A stretch of DNA of 64,000 nucleotides, from assembly GCA_016748015.1 (NCBI GenBank), contig JAAOMT010000594.1, positions 124,001 to 188,000 on the forward strand, given 5' to 3'. Of this stretch, positions 12,358-24,109 are shown one piece after another. Origin of the DNA: Geosiphon pyriformis. Taxonomy: Eukaryota > Glomeromycota > Glomeromycetes > Archaeosporales > Geosiphonaceae. A program made the translations under genes and the position numbers. The notes under the pieces were generated by a model. That model saw only the letters and a list, made by a program, of their open reading frames with translations, made no database searches and had not been told where the DNA came from. Position 1 is the stretch's first letter. Each line of letters begins with the position of its first letter.

Positions 12358-13371
12358 TCATTTTGATTTATTATCGAGATTGTTTTTATGCGTTTCCAAA
12401 GCTTTTAATAAATTTTGTGGATTTTGGGAAAGCAATCTCACCATCTTCATGGCGGGAGAACTCATGACTCCTACCAATTCCTTTTGCAAGTGATGAAGCG
12501 CTGGCAACCTTGATGCCCGTTCAATACCTTCAAAATTTAACAAATTTGAATCCAACTTTCCGCCAAGAAGTAATAATTTTTTGTTCTTGTTAATTACGGA
12601 TAGCAAATCTGCAAGCAACGTAGGGTTTTCATCAATTGTACTACAGGTGATAATGCAAGTCGGCCCCGTAATCAAAGGCTTTAAATTAATGAAGGTGACG
12701 GAAAGTTTTAATATTGCTCGGAATATTCCGAGGCGAATGTAAAGAAGTTTTGCTTCCAGCCTCCCTAAAGCATTACGAAGTTCGACTTGTTCGGCTACTG
12801 TGAGGTTATTGTGCTGAAGTATAAGGACAAGCCGGTTGCAATGTAATTCGGCATAATATAGATTATGAAGATAATTACGTCTTGGAGGAAATGGCTTTCC
12901 CCAATTAGTGGTTGCTGGTCTTGGGATTACAATTGATTTAATTTCTTTTAAAGATCCGGCTGCTGTTCTTGGAAAAAAAAATTATCAGGATTAAGATTCC
13001 TCTGATACAAAGCATCATTTAAAGATTATGCATACAGCTTCTCTGATAGGCGTATGGGAGATATGTGAGTGGTACTTCCAAATTTGAGACTCTTCTGGTA
13101 GAAAAGTTTATTGTCTTGATTTTCAGTCCATAAGATTCACAAGAGGTGTGCCTCCGAACAAAAAATATACTTCTTTGAAGCAACATTACATTTATTATGA
13201 AAAGTATAACATTTTAGGCGGTAAAAAAAAGTTTGGTGATCAGGATCGCCTGATTGTTTGCATGATTTACATGCTGCGCCCCTTTTTAAAGATCAGTTAG
13301 AGAATACATTCAATGCAAATCGCTTACTGTGAGAGGTGAATATTTCTGTTATTAACGCCTGGGGCAAGCAT
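12358..13371 (-). CDS. Mitochondrial large-subunit ribosomal protein uL10m
   Basis: The main exon (12,358-12,967) has conserved uL10 features: VAEQVELRNALGRLEAKL, ITGPTCIITCST, KLLLLGGKLDSNLLNFEGI and LPALHHLQKELVGVMSSPA, ending in a Lys/Asn-rich tail. uL10m anchors the bL12 stalk on the mitochondrial ribosome and helps recruit translation factors. The first exon is less certain: the ATG at 13,369-13,371 gives 15 residues ending at donor gtaagc (13,327) and joins acceptor ccaag at 12,968 in the correct phase, for 217 residues in total, a normal length. An in-frame stop just upstream of the main exon shows that a 5' exon is needed. The implied N-terminus is not a strong mitochondrial presequence, so the true first exon may lie elsewhere. 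Confidence 0.82.
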
Positions 13372-15078
13372 TATGGATCCTCCCTAGTTAAGCGCAAGCT
13401 CAACTTCGACGATATGGGTACCGATCCTTCTTTGGTCTTTTGAGGTCTGTTTTTTCTTTTAATTCTGCGTGCTCTTCGTGGTGAGAAAAACCTCAAGCGG
13501 TCACATATAGCCCATTTTGTGAAGCGAGGGCACTTTTGTGCTGCCTGAGTTACGAATTGCGTGTTAATTGTTGTTTTCTGGGAATTTTACTGCTTCTTTT
13601 TTCAGTTCATCTAAGATCTTGCAGCATCGTTGGCTGACCGCAGTTCTTTTTTATTCATAGTCACTGTTTTACAGGGATTAACGCAGAAATGCGTATGGAC
13701 TCACTGATTTGTACAAGCTATCAAGATTATAAAGAACAAATACAATTCTGAGCAACCACCGAATGTTTTCATAGGCGGAGCAAGGCAATTTTTCGCTGTC
13801 GCTCTCAATATTTTCGTTCATCAAGTTTGAGCAAACGTTTTAAATTTTCTTGGTGTCAACGTTTTGCTGTATATGAAACTGGATGTGTTCTGCTCCTGAA
13901 ATTCTTGGATAGGATTCATGACGTTCTTGATATCTTTCATTTGATCTTGCGTATAAAGGTGGGGTTAATAGTAAAACTATTTTCGATCACTTATATCCAC
14001 TTGTTTAAATTTCATCCCTTTCACTTTTTCAGGCGCTCTTGTTACAATCGAAGCAAATCCTCGAGGCTTTGATTAGGGAGGCGATACCATTGAGCTCTCT
14101 CAACACCCTACGCGCTCAGTCGGAGTCATGGACCATCACAGACTCGAGGACGTCCAGAATAACTAAAAGGCCAAACCGAAGGATTATAGTCGGAAGTTGT
14201 GTGATGGAGGGTGTGCAAACCGATTTATCCTTTCTGAAAACCAAATGACGAGGAAACGATCTTTTGGATAGCAAAGACTCTTTCAGAAGTCATTACAGTG
14301 TTTCAATGATAGAAGATTATCTGTATGAAGGATGAAAGAAAAATTGTTTGCATGTTTTGACACCAAAAAAAGATTATTAAAATGAGTGGCAAAAATAATA
14401 AAATTTTCAAACGAAAACAAAATTAGAAAAAAAACAAATATTTTATTCATAAAAAAAAGTAAAAAACATGCTGAATTTTAATGCTTAAATATAATTAAAA
14501 AAGTTTAAAAATAATACAAATTACATTATAATTTATATTTAATTACTAAATTTTGAATATATATATTTAAAGTTGTTTATTACATTTAATATTTTCAATA
14601 AAACTTTATTGTTTTTGCTTGTTAAATATTTAAATATAATATATATATAAATTTAAAAATTATAAAGTATTTGATTATTATAAATAATTTTTAAAATTAT
14701 AAATAAATATTTTTACAAATATATGTTATTAAAAAATTTCAAGTATTGAAATACTTTTACAATAATATTTATTTTTAAATTCAAAAAATTCAAAAAATTT
14801 AGTTTGGTTGATTAAAATAGAAAATAGAAAATAATATATAATAATAATTTTAAAAATTAAAAAAAAAATTTCAAGTTTGTTTTGGAGTAAGCGCTCCAAT
14901 TTTTACTTTTATGGGAATGGTAATCAAAATGTAAATCAGACGTAAAAAACTCCCATCATATTCACCAATGAAAAATGAGCAATTTTTTACCCCAGCATAT
15001 CTCAATTGAACCCATCTTTCGAATAGATTTAAAAACTAGTCAGCTTAAAAGAAGCGCTGACATCCATCCATCCACTCC
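13372..15078. other. Intergenic: ORF island of unknown status, then AT-rich tract
   Basis: 13,380-14,280 has clearly higher G+C than the deserts and open frames on the plus strand at 13,827-14,072 and 14,039-14,248; the latter gives a basic Ser/Arg-rich peptide. A possible splice acceptor (tttttcag) lies near 14,032. I recognise no protein in any frame and could not build a convincing multi-exon model. It may be an unrecognised gene, a non-coding transcript or a decayed gene. 14,380-14,890 is an A/T desert. 14,900-15,078 returns to normal composition and is the likely promoter of the downstream gene. Confidence 0.35.
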
Positions 15079-16887
15079 ATGACTTCTGTTGCCTCTCGTA
15101 ACCTCTTCGACCTCCTCGACGATGAGGCCGAGGATGTCGATATTATTGTCGAGGACAAGCAAGAAACGAATGAGACAATTGCTGCAAAGCCAAAGGTGGA
15201 TAGGTCTCGTGCTAGCCGCACTGAGGCCAGAATTCGGCATGAATATCCTCAACGCGGAGGCTTTAAAGCTACTATTGGTCCTAATGCTGCTCATTCTACC
15301 AGGACTGATCAGGAGGCAAGATCTGGTATGTTTCTCTCGAGCTCTTTCAGACACAAGTACCGTAGTAAACCAGATTTTTTCAACATTTGACATCACTATC
15401 CGGCAATGCTTTTGAGGGCGTTGATCCAAAAAACGATAACTAAACTTCAATTCATATATCCATTCGTGAGTGAGCTTAAACTGCTTGGATTTAGTTTGAA
15501 TTTATATTTCAAAACCTTATTTGCAACGACACTGGGCCTTTATTCAAAACCTGCCCTCTAACATAAGGTTCCACCGAGGTTAAACTTTATTAAGGCTTTA
15601 CATTGTTTGAACTATCCTGATACTTCAAAAATTTTCGATTTATGAATGAATCTCAGTACCTCGTGATCGTAATGTTGGTCCTCGACTTTCAGTTCGTCGT
15701 GATCGCGGTGAAGAAGGTGGTGCTAATGAATTTCCAGCAAGAACTCCACGTGGTGCACGCGCAGGAGAACGCTCTCGCGGAAGTTTACGAGGAAATCGGC
15801 GTGGACATGAATTTGACCGTCACAGCGGAACCGGTAGGAAGTATGTATCTTGCTTATAATTTTAATTGATAGATGATCCACAAAGAACTTGTTTTTAAAT
15901 CTCAAATTTGATTCTGCAATTTTCGATATATTAAATCTTTATTTTCCACAAATAATTTTTAAAGTGATAGTGAGAAGAAAGAAACTCGAGGCTGGGGGGA
16001 TGCAACTAACTCTTACAATGAAAAAAATGAACCTGAAAATTGGACTAATGAAGAAAATACCGATGGAAATTCGTCGTCTTGGCAAACTGGTGATACTAAT
16101 ACCAGCGCTACTGTCAAGGGTAGCGGAGAAATAGTAGCTGATACGGCAAATGCAACTAGCTGGGGATCGACCGATGAAATTGCTCCCGATGCTGCGGAAC
16201 CCAGCTCTAATTGGAAAACTGATGATCCCTCTGAAGAAGAGCCTGCTAAATGGAATGAGCCCAAAATCGATGAAGAGGCACCAAAAGAATCTGTTACTGC
16301 TGAATCTGTACCTCCAATTAACGAAGAGGAACAACAAAAAACCTTGGAAGAGTACCTTGCCGAAAAAGCACAAAAAGCTCTCAACATTTCTCTTCCTGAA
16401 ATTAGAAAGCCAAACGAAGGCATTGAAAATGAGCAGTGGAAGGATGCAGTTCCACTTCAAAAAGAAGATGACGAAGATTATCTTTTTACCGGAAAGGTAT
16501 TTATATAATTAACTTTTAAATTAAATTTTAAAAATTCATTGTGATTGTTAAGCTGGCACTTTTGATATCTAGGAGCAATCAATTAAACTCAAAGCTAAAA
16601 GATCTTTGAAAGCTAAGACTTTGCTTGATATTGATCAAACTTTTGTCGAGAGACCTGGTGGAGGATTTCAACGTGGCCGTGGGCGTGGTCGTGGTGGCAG
16701 AGGTGGTCGAGGTGGTGGTCGTGATAGCCGTGAAGGAGGAGGTGGTGATCACTTCCGTGAACGACGTGACGAAAGACGTGAAGATAGACGTGAAGGTTGG
16801 AATGCCGATAATCGTCGTGGTGGTGGCGGCCGTAATGCCGTCAATCTCGACGATGTTAGTGATTTTCCAAGTCTTGGGTCTAGTTAA
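15079..16887 (+). CDS. STM1: Stm1/SERBP1 (HABP4) family ribosome-associated RNA-binding protein
   Basis: Four exons (15,079-15,325; 15,657-15,840; 15,965-16,496; 16,573-16,887) splice in frame to 425 residues. The N-terminus (MTSVASRNLFDLLDD, then an acidic run) is typical of the Stm1 N-terminal domain. Exon 2 is Arg/Gly-rich and ends in FDRHSGTG; splicing then creates DSEKK and GWGD, the core hyaluronan/mRNA-binding signature of SERBP1/HABP4. Exon 3 is acidic and Trp/Asn-rich, with EEEQQKTLEEYLAEK and KALNISLPEIRKPNEG. Exon 4 carries a long RGG block and ends NLDDVSDFPSLGSS. Family members sit in the mRNA channel of idle 80S ribosomes and preserve them during starvation. Opposite-strand frames here are shadows of this repetitive coding sequence. 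Confidence 0.92.
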
Positions 16888-17487
16888 AGAAAAAGCTATG
16901 CTGAGAGGGAAGTCTTTCCAAAGAACAATTTATCAATTCCCTAAATTTTCAATGGGACAATTATTTTTCTGCTTTTAAAACTTCTTCGAATAGATAAGGT
17001 CTCAAATGAATTATATTATACTTTGCCTTTCTCATCTGCAACTCGAAAAATATAAATCACAGTAACTGTACTATTCACAATAATACTAAGACAGGAAATA
17101 TATTATCATGATTTTGGTTTACTTTATTTCCTTGATCATTAATTATGCCGAGAAAATTTACTCTTGCCTCCAACCTGTCACTCATCTCCGTTAAAAGCTA
17201 ATACCATGATACGTAAAGAATCATCAGGAACCCAACTTTATGATACCAGGTAATTGATTCCCACGTTGCACAAAAATCTGTTATCATGAAAATCGGCAAC
17301 AGATTTTCTCAATTACCCATTTCTGGTATTCCTGGCATACTAAGTTCCATCACAACATTGTCTTAAACCTCAACATCACAAGTTTTAACACTCAGACTTC
17401 AGCCTTCCAAATTACATCGTAAAAAACACCAAGTGTTATTTCACAAGTCCTTAAGTTTACTTGGGATCTCCTTTGCATCACTCACTG
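16888..17487. other. Intergenic: 3' UTR of the Stm1-like gene and promoter of the MPN gene
   Basis: No open frame, RNA gene or repeat was recognised. Composition is moderate rather than desert-like, as expected for a terminator and promoter between two genes in the same direction. Confidence 0.5.
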
Positions 17488-20400
17488 ATGCAGCAAAAAC
17501 CTTCTGAAACTGGCAACTGCTTCGAGCCAGGAAACGGCCCACATGCGAAAAAGCCTCTTTTCACAGGAAATATGGCCCCTTCGACGACGTTTTCGTCAGC
17601 TTTGCAAACGCATCTGAAACCGCTGGTCAGCCCTTCGCTTCTACGACCTCGGGCTACTTTAGCTTCAGATCGTGCTTTTGTTAACACTCAGACTACAGCT
17701 CGCAGGAATAGTAATAAAAGGTCGAGAACCGACACTTTCAACAAAGCCGATAGCCCTGTTGGGTAAGCAAGAACTTCCCAATTCCATTGTGAGTGGCCTG
17801 TAGTAAAGCTAACCTATTTAATATGACCAGTTTCTTTTGCTTTCTATGAACCTTTATTTTCAAATTTACCAAAAAGTCTAAAGCTAAACATTTCAACCTT
17901 ATTTATGGCCATCATCGCAGCCGGGATATCCGCGTCCTTATTGACGAATCCATAGTATTGGCCATCATGGAATGTGCTTATTCAGATTCAAATCACCAAG
18001 TTTTGGGATACTTGGGTGGAATTTATAAAACGGATGTTGTGGCGAAGGATGCTATGGTTTGTCATATTACTCAATTTGTCTCATCTCAAAGGTATGTGGT
18101 GAAGATACCAAGAATGAATTAGTTAATATACGCTTAATTGTTCGCTGCAGTAACTAATCAAAGAGAATTTTCTTATAGAGCAATACCTTCGCTGTTAACC
18201 GATATAGTACGCGAAATCGATACAGCTCTATCAGTCGCAGTTCAAACATTCACTGATTTTGGTTGTGAGTTAGTTGGCTGGTATCGAAGGTAGAGTCGAA
18301 GTAAATCTATGGCAGAAGTAAATACTGTTTCAAAGTCTCTGAAGCTTCATTTTATATCATTTTTTGTACAGCCATCCTTCATCAAATTTTATATCAGCTC
18401 CAAATGGTTCTGATATAACGAGGCAAAGAGAATTTCAGTCAAAAGTAAACGATTAAAATTTTGGTGAACTTTGAGTCCTTTTATTATGTTATTCACTTAA
18501 TGAGTAATGGTTTTAGTTTCCAAATAGTACCGGCATAATTATCTCCGTAACTACGGCCTCTCGTCCGATCATTGGATTGAGGACTCGAAACACTAATGAT
18601 GCGATGAACGAAATTTTTGTTTTTCGGACGACATCGTCCCCTAATTCGGGTTCACTTGATAAACTACCTCTGCCGCAGCCTGTTGAGGTTGGAAATCCAA
18701 AAATATGGAAAGGAAAGGGGAAAGAGACCCCAAACTATCACAAAGTGGCTTTCAGTATACAATATAGATTGTACATTTGCCCAAAAGTCATCCAGCAACT
18801 CACTTGTGCTCTTTTGGTATTTGAGACCGTTTATCCACAAAGCTCAAGCTCGCTCACTCGTTCTTATTTTCATTTTGACTTACATCAAAGGATATCTTAA
18901 TATTTTCAACAAAATTAGGCAATTTTACGTGAAACAAAAGAAGCCTATTCTGGGCAAGTAATAGATTGCCAAAATAGAAGGGGGCAAAGGATATTTGTCG
19001 ACTCCGAGTATGAATCTTTCTTAATGAACTTCCTCAAAAAAAGTGTTCTACAGGTGACTAAATATTTGATCAAATCATTTTTGCAAATAAATCCGGTATT
19101 AAAACTAGTGTTCACTTTTTTTCACAGTTTGATAAATCAATAGACCAAGATTTTCGAATCCTTGCCATGGCGAAACACCATACTAAGACACTCATTGCAA
19201 ACCGGTTTAATGAAATTTTAACAGCATGGCAGAAATACAGCCTTGTCGATGAAAATGAAGTCTTTGAGAGACGCCGACGGCTAAAAGACTTGGTAGAAAA
19301 GGTAATTCCCCTTAAATTTTATCATTTGCGCTATTTCAAGGCCTAAAATAATAACTTAAGATCAAATTATAAATATTTAAATGTTTGAAAGTTGCTTGCA
19401 CAGAGTATTGATAAACATGAAATTGATTTCTTCAAACACGAAGTAATTCAATGGGGAAATGAGAATATGTCTCACCAAAATAAGGAATTTCTCCGAAACG
19501 CATATTCTGCACAATATCCAATAAAAATGCTCCCACCATTATTGGAATCTCCTGTTGCATTTATTAATACATCGATTGATTCGATGTCTGAATCTAAAGG
19601 TACTGCAGCCAAGAAGGAATCTCCAACCGCGAAAAATTTCAAAGTCTCTTCCCTACCTTATAAATCCCAAAATAGTTGTACTGAATTAGACAATATTCAA
19701 GTTGAGGGATTAAGAAATTGTGGAAATTCTACTGAATCAATGATGGAATTTGAACCTTTTGACCGGCCAAATACCGATTTAAAGACGATGGCTGAAGATC
19801 AACCATTAATATCAAAGAAGCGTAGGTTAAAAGGTTCTCTTAATGAAAAATATAATATTATTTAAAAGTTCAATTAATCAGGATTTCTTCCGTTTGATCT
19901 CCGCTTTGAAAATGCACAATTTCAATGTGATAGAACCAGTTATCCCAGATCAAGATACTGAAGTCATAGAAGATTCTCCCTCAAAATCTAAAATAAATAA
20001 TTTGAGCACATCCTCCGAGTCTACACCGCTAACGATAATATCAAGCCGCTCATTGAACACCTCACATATTCTCCCACCTCAGCCTGACAACCAACTCCGA
20101 CCATCATCTAGTGCTCATTCATATGTTTCACCTACCATTATAGCCACGGGATACCGATCAATGCTGAATAGTCCCGAAAGCTTGCCGGCCGGCTTGTCCC
20201 CTCCTGTACCTTCCAATGAAAATACTCCAATAAACATGGAAGGTTCGCGGATACATTTACCCAGTATTCAAGGATTGCTCGATTTAACAAGTAGTCCACC
20301 AATAATGCCGCGAACCACCAGCCCCCTTCTGAATGGTGCCATATTAGATCCTTCAACCTCGTCCTCAACATTTCATCACGCATCGTCCTTCACAAATTCC

Positions 20401-20739
20401 TCTTTTGCACCTTATCAAAATAATCAATTTTTTTTAGCTGGGACGTCAACAATTCCTCGACCACCTACCAATATCTCTTCCATTTCTTCACCAATACAAT
20501 CACATATCATTCCAAATAAGTCTCCATCACTTTCACAATCTCATTCTGGTTCCAACTCCTCAACGCGACACTACATCCCGATTGCGCCATCACCAAGTGT
20601 TACATCTACAAATATCTTGGGAATTTTGAAAACTCCTCCCCTCAATGCTACTACTATTTCATCCACAATCAACAATCCCTCTAGTTCTTCAAATAATACA
20701 CTTTTTTATCCTACATCAGATCATGAATATCGATGGTAA
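17488..20739 (+). CDS. MPN-domain protein related to MPND/MYSM1, JAMM motif degenerate
   Basis: Exons: 17,488-17,762; 17,921-18,091; 18,179-18,289; 18,372-18,444; 18,517-18,816; 18,919-19,053; 19,128-19,301; 19,404-about 19,833; about 19,934-20,739. All but the last junction are in phase with good splice sites. About 824 residues are predicted. Residues 95-250 form an MPN domain: DIRVLIDESIVLAIMECAY, QVLGYLGG, VGWYRSHP, SDITRQREFQ, TGIIISV. The WY-x-SHP context is that of MPND/MYSM1-type deubiquitinases, but the catalytic Glu before LG is Gln118, the first zinc-binding His is Arg185 and the P-S is P-N with two extra residues; Asp200 remains. A helical region (FDKSIDQDFRILAMAKHH...ERRRRLKDLVEK) follows, then a long Ser/Pro/Asn-rich tail. 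It is likely a non-catalytic scaffold. The last exon could be a separate gene. Confidence 0.7.
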
Positions 20740-21582
20740 TTTTATATATGAAACGGCATCAAATCTAAATCATCTCTTCCTTACACCGACACCATTTTGG
20801 TTTGGCTCCCGTTCCAATTATTTGTAATCCCTTTGTAATATACTCTCTTTGTAATGTTAGAGTTCGTCAAGAGATCCTTCATTTGCAAATGCAGGCAAGA
20901 TGCAAATATTTTAGCTTAAATTTGAGCTACTAATCCAACCTGATAAAATAGTCTATCGTTTGTAATTTATCTTTTGAAATATGAAAAAAGCGATTTATAA
21001 TAAGCGTCTCATATTTCTTTTATCGTCCAACATTTGAATTGAAAAATAAAATCACCTGCTCACCATAGCAAATATCGGTGTTTCACCCATTAGAAATTCC
21101 GATTTTAAATAAAATTCCAGGATTGTTTTTTATTTTTTTTCCTTTGTTAAAAAAAAAAGGCTTAACTTTATAGTTAATATAAAAAATTATAGAAATTATC
21201 AACATTTTTTTTATTGCTTTAAAAAATAGCAAAAAACAAATAATATTACTATAAATAATATAATAACAAAAATTTTAAAAATACCAAAAAAATTCTAAAA
21301 AAACAAAAATTCTAAAAATATTAAAAATATTAAAAGTAACTGCAAAATAATTAAAAAATAGTTAAAATACTAAAATATCTATATTATTAAAAATAAATAA
21401 ATATATAAATAGTATTAATTAAAAAAAATTAAAAATTAAAAAAAACTATTTTTAAATTAACAATTATTTTAAAAATAAATATTATTGTTAAAACATATAA
21501 ATTTAAATTATTGTTATTACTTATTCTACTATTAACTAAATTACAGTAATAAATATTAAAAAAATAATTAAGAGATAAATAT
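20740..21582. other. 3' flank of the MPN gene, then AT-rich desert
   Basis: 20,740-21,100 has moderate composition and is probably 3' UTR. From about 21,120 the sequence is nearly all A/T up to the LTR boundary. No feature was recognised. Confidence 0.5.
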
Positions 21583-22156
21583 TATTACTGAAAATTTTTG
21601 GGTCTTTTTTTTTGAATATTATAGATATTGTTTTTCTATTAATTTATAATTACTAAAAGTGATTGAATCTCTGATAACTGAATTTATCTTCAAATTATTT
21701 CTTATAATTTGAATTACTAAGTTTATGAATGAAATGGCCAATTCTGTACCAATTACTTATATAGTTATTTTATAGTAAAAGTTAATTTTTTTTAAGAAAT
21801 ACTTATCTAAAAGCTTATAAAAATATGTAGTTACTTTATTATAAAAGTCAACTTTTTTACAGAAATTTTGTCTATAAACTATTTTAATATATATAATAAT
21901 AAAAAAGAGAAAAACAAAAGAAATATAAACAAAAAAAAATTTTATTAAGGAAATTGTCTTTTGTTCAAACTTAAAATTACTAATAATTTACTAAAATTAA
22001 TAGCTAATTAATTTCAAAATATTAGTTAAAATTTGGGAAATTTCAAGTAAAATACTTATAAATTTTGTTGTTTTCAATATAGTTTTTAAGAAATAATTTG
22101 TATAGATACTAAAAAAGATATTTTTAGTGAAAATTATTTTAATTAAAATTGCAATT
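21583..22156 (-). mobile_element. Left (3') LTR of the Ty3-type element, first part
   Basis: This 574-bp segment aligns throughout with 34,921-35,500, e.g. ATGGCCAATTCTGT and TGTAGTTACTTT are shared. Nearly every difference is T or A here against C or G in the right copy. It stops at LINE B, whose target-site duplication (AAAATTGCAATT) ends it, and resumes at 28,938. Together the two parts give about 963 bp, against 968 bp for the intact right LTR. Confidence 0.8.
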
Positions 22157-22309
22157 AAAATAAAATAAAAAAACTTCTTTCTCTTCTTCATCCAAAATTC
22201 CCAAAAAAGAGTCAAAAGTTTTTTCGAAAGAAGTTTTTTTACCATTCAGTATGATAAATCAAAACCATTTTTCGATTACAAGGCCACTGTTGGCTCTGTT
22301 ATTGCTGTT

Positions 22310-24109
22310 ATGAAGAAGGCTGTCAAAGTTTCTGGTTCTGAGGATGGTTTTAAGACGGTTGTATCGAGGAAGAAGAGAAAAGGTGATGTATTGGCAGAGA
22401 GTGTTGATAATAAAGAGGTTGCTAATAAAGCTCTTGGTAGTCATTTATGGGGTTCTGAGGTGGGTGACACTACTGAATCTGAGAGTATTGACATGGAGGA
22501 GGAGTGCTTGGTTGAGGAAACCAGTGTTGACTATGATGAGAATGGTGCTTTCACAGGAGGGGATCCTAATCAAATGCCTAAAAGTTTGTGTGTAAAGACC
22601 AAGAAAGTGTTAGAGAAGCCTCTGGGTGTGATTGATTATGGTACTGTCAATGCAGAAGATGACATGTTAGACAGTTTCTTCCTTCTTCCACCCCCTTTAC
22701 CTATCAAACTGTTCATTCAAGTGTCTGTTCGCAAATCCTTTGCTTTGGATATTGATCTTGTGGCTGTTGCTGGGAAATCATCTCAGGAGAAATTGAACTT
22801 TGTCAAAAAAAATTTTTCAGATGTGAATGGTTTTGGGGGGGCCTTTACTCCCTCAAAATTTGGTGGAATCATCCGGGCATCTTTTACTTCCAAAAAAGTG
22901 ATGATGATGGCTGCTCAATTGGCAAATGATTATGGTGTTATAGTAAACACTGATCTTAAGCACCTCATCAACAATCGTATGAATTGGGCAATTGTGTTAA
23001 AAGAAATTCCTGTGGAAACTTCCATCGAGGCAGTGCGTGCAGCCATTTTTGAATTTGGGCTTATTAAGTCGATCAAAATGCAGTTGGTGGGTCTATGGCA
23101 AAAGGCAATCATTAAATTGGAGGATCAAATTCAGGCTGATCTCTTGGCAGCTAAGTGGTTCATCCTTATTGAAAAAGATGCAATGCATGTGGCCTGGGCC
23201 GATGTTGACAAACAGACATGGGATGCCAGAGATAAGTTTAGGGCTTTGCTTTACACTCTCCCTATGGACACCACCAGTCATGATCTTTGGGACTTTATTG
23301 GTTCAGTTGGTGGGAAAACATGTGTTATTGAATGCAGTTTTGTCAGTTATGTCTGAGCACGCTGTGCCACTGTGTGCTTTGATTCTAAGGGTAGCCTTAT
23401 TCAGACAATGGCAAACACTCCTGTTATAAAAGGCGTTGGTCTCCAATGGTCTCATTTAACCGCTGCACTGTGCTCAATTTGCAGAAATTTCAGTCATACT
23501 TCTCTTGCTTGTCATACTGCTAGTGTGTCCTTAAAACCTAGGAGCAAGAGAGTTCTTTTCTCAGCTCAGGATCAGCTCCATCTGGCTAAGATATATGAAA
23601 AAAAATCTGCCTCTGTTTTCTGTCCTTTGGCTTTCAGTGGAAAAACTTGGGCCTCTGTGGTTGATAAACCACTCCCGTTAGTGTCATTTAATGGTTCAGC
23701 TCAATCTGGTTCCGTATCTTATGGTAAACCTCTCCCAACTGTTAGTGGTGAATTGGAAGACCATTTGAAGAATATTGAGAGCAGTCTTGTCAGCCTTGCA
23801 GGACAAATTGGTGAGTTGGCTAAAAGGTTAGACTTATTCATGCCGGCAGTTTCCCAGTCTAGCCCTGGATGTCAGCTGCCAGTGACCCTCCTATCGCAGA
23901 ATCAAAGGGAAGATATAGTGATGGGAGTGGGTTCAAGTGATGCCACTAGTGACAAGACTGCTGCCATTCTTGGTTCAACTGTCTCACCTGAGGTTGTGAA
24001 ATTGGAAAACATGTTGGAAAGTCTCTCTGCTTCAGTTATGAGCCTATCGGCATGCTTGAATGGTTTGGCTTTGGCTGGTAGTGCTTTTCCTTTATCTTAT
24101 TTTCAATGA
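22310..24109 (+). pseudogene. LINE B ORF1: RNA-binding protein with intact zinc knuckle
   Basis: It starts at MKKAVKVSGSEDG with a basic KKRKG patch and an acidic middle, then an RRM-like region (AIVLKEIPVETSIEAVRAA, IKSIKMQLVGLWQKAI). One TGA at 23,354-23,356 splits the frame. After it comes a complete CCHC knuckle (CSICRNFSHTSLAC) and the recurring IYEKKSASVFCPLAF and GKTWASVV blocks, then a Leu-rich, possibly coiled-coil segment. The stop TGA (24,107-24,109) overlaps the ORF2 ATG (24,106-24,108). Apart from one stop this is the best preserved ORF1 in the window. Confidence 0.8.

Noticed and set aside
13827-14248. Calling the frames at 13,827-14,248 as a CDS
   Set aside because: No recognisable domain, no clear splice model and conflicting frames; listed only as an unexplained island.
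15939-16460. Long minus-strand frames opposite the Stm1-like gene
   Set aside because: They are antisense to well-supported exons, encode biased Ser/Phe-rich peptides and lack family features.
20138-20383. Minus-strand frame inside the MPN gene
   Set aside because: It is a shadow of the Ser/Pro-rich last exon, with no supporting context.
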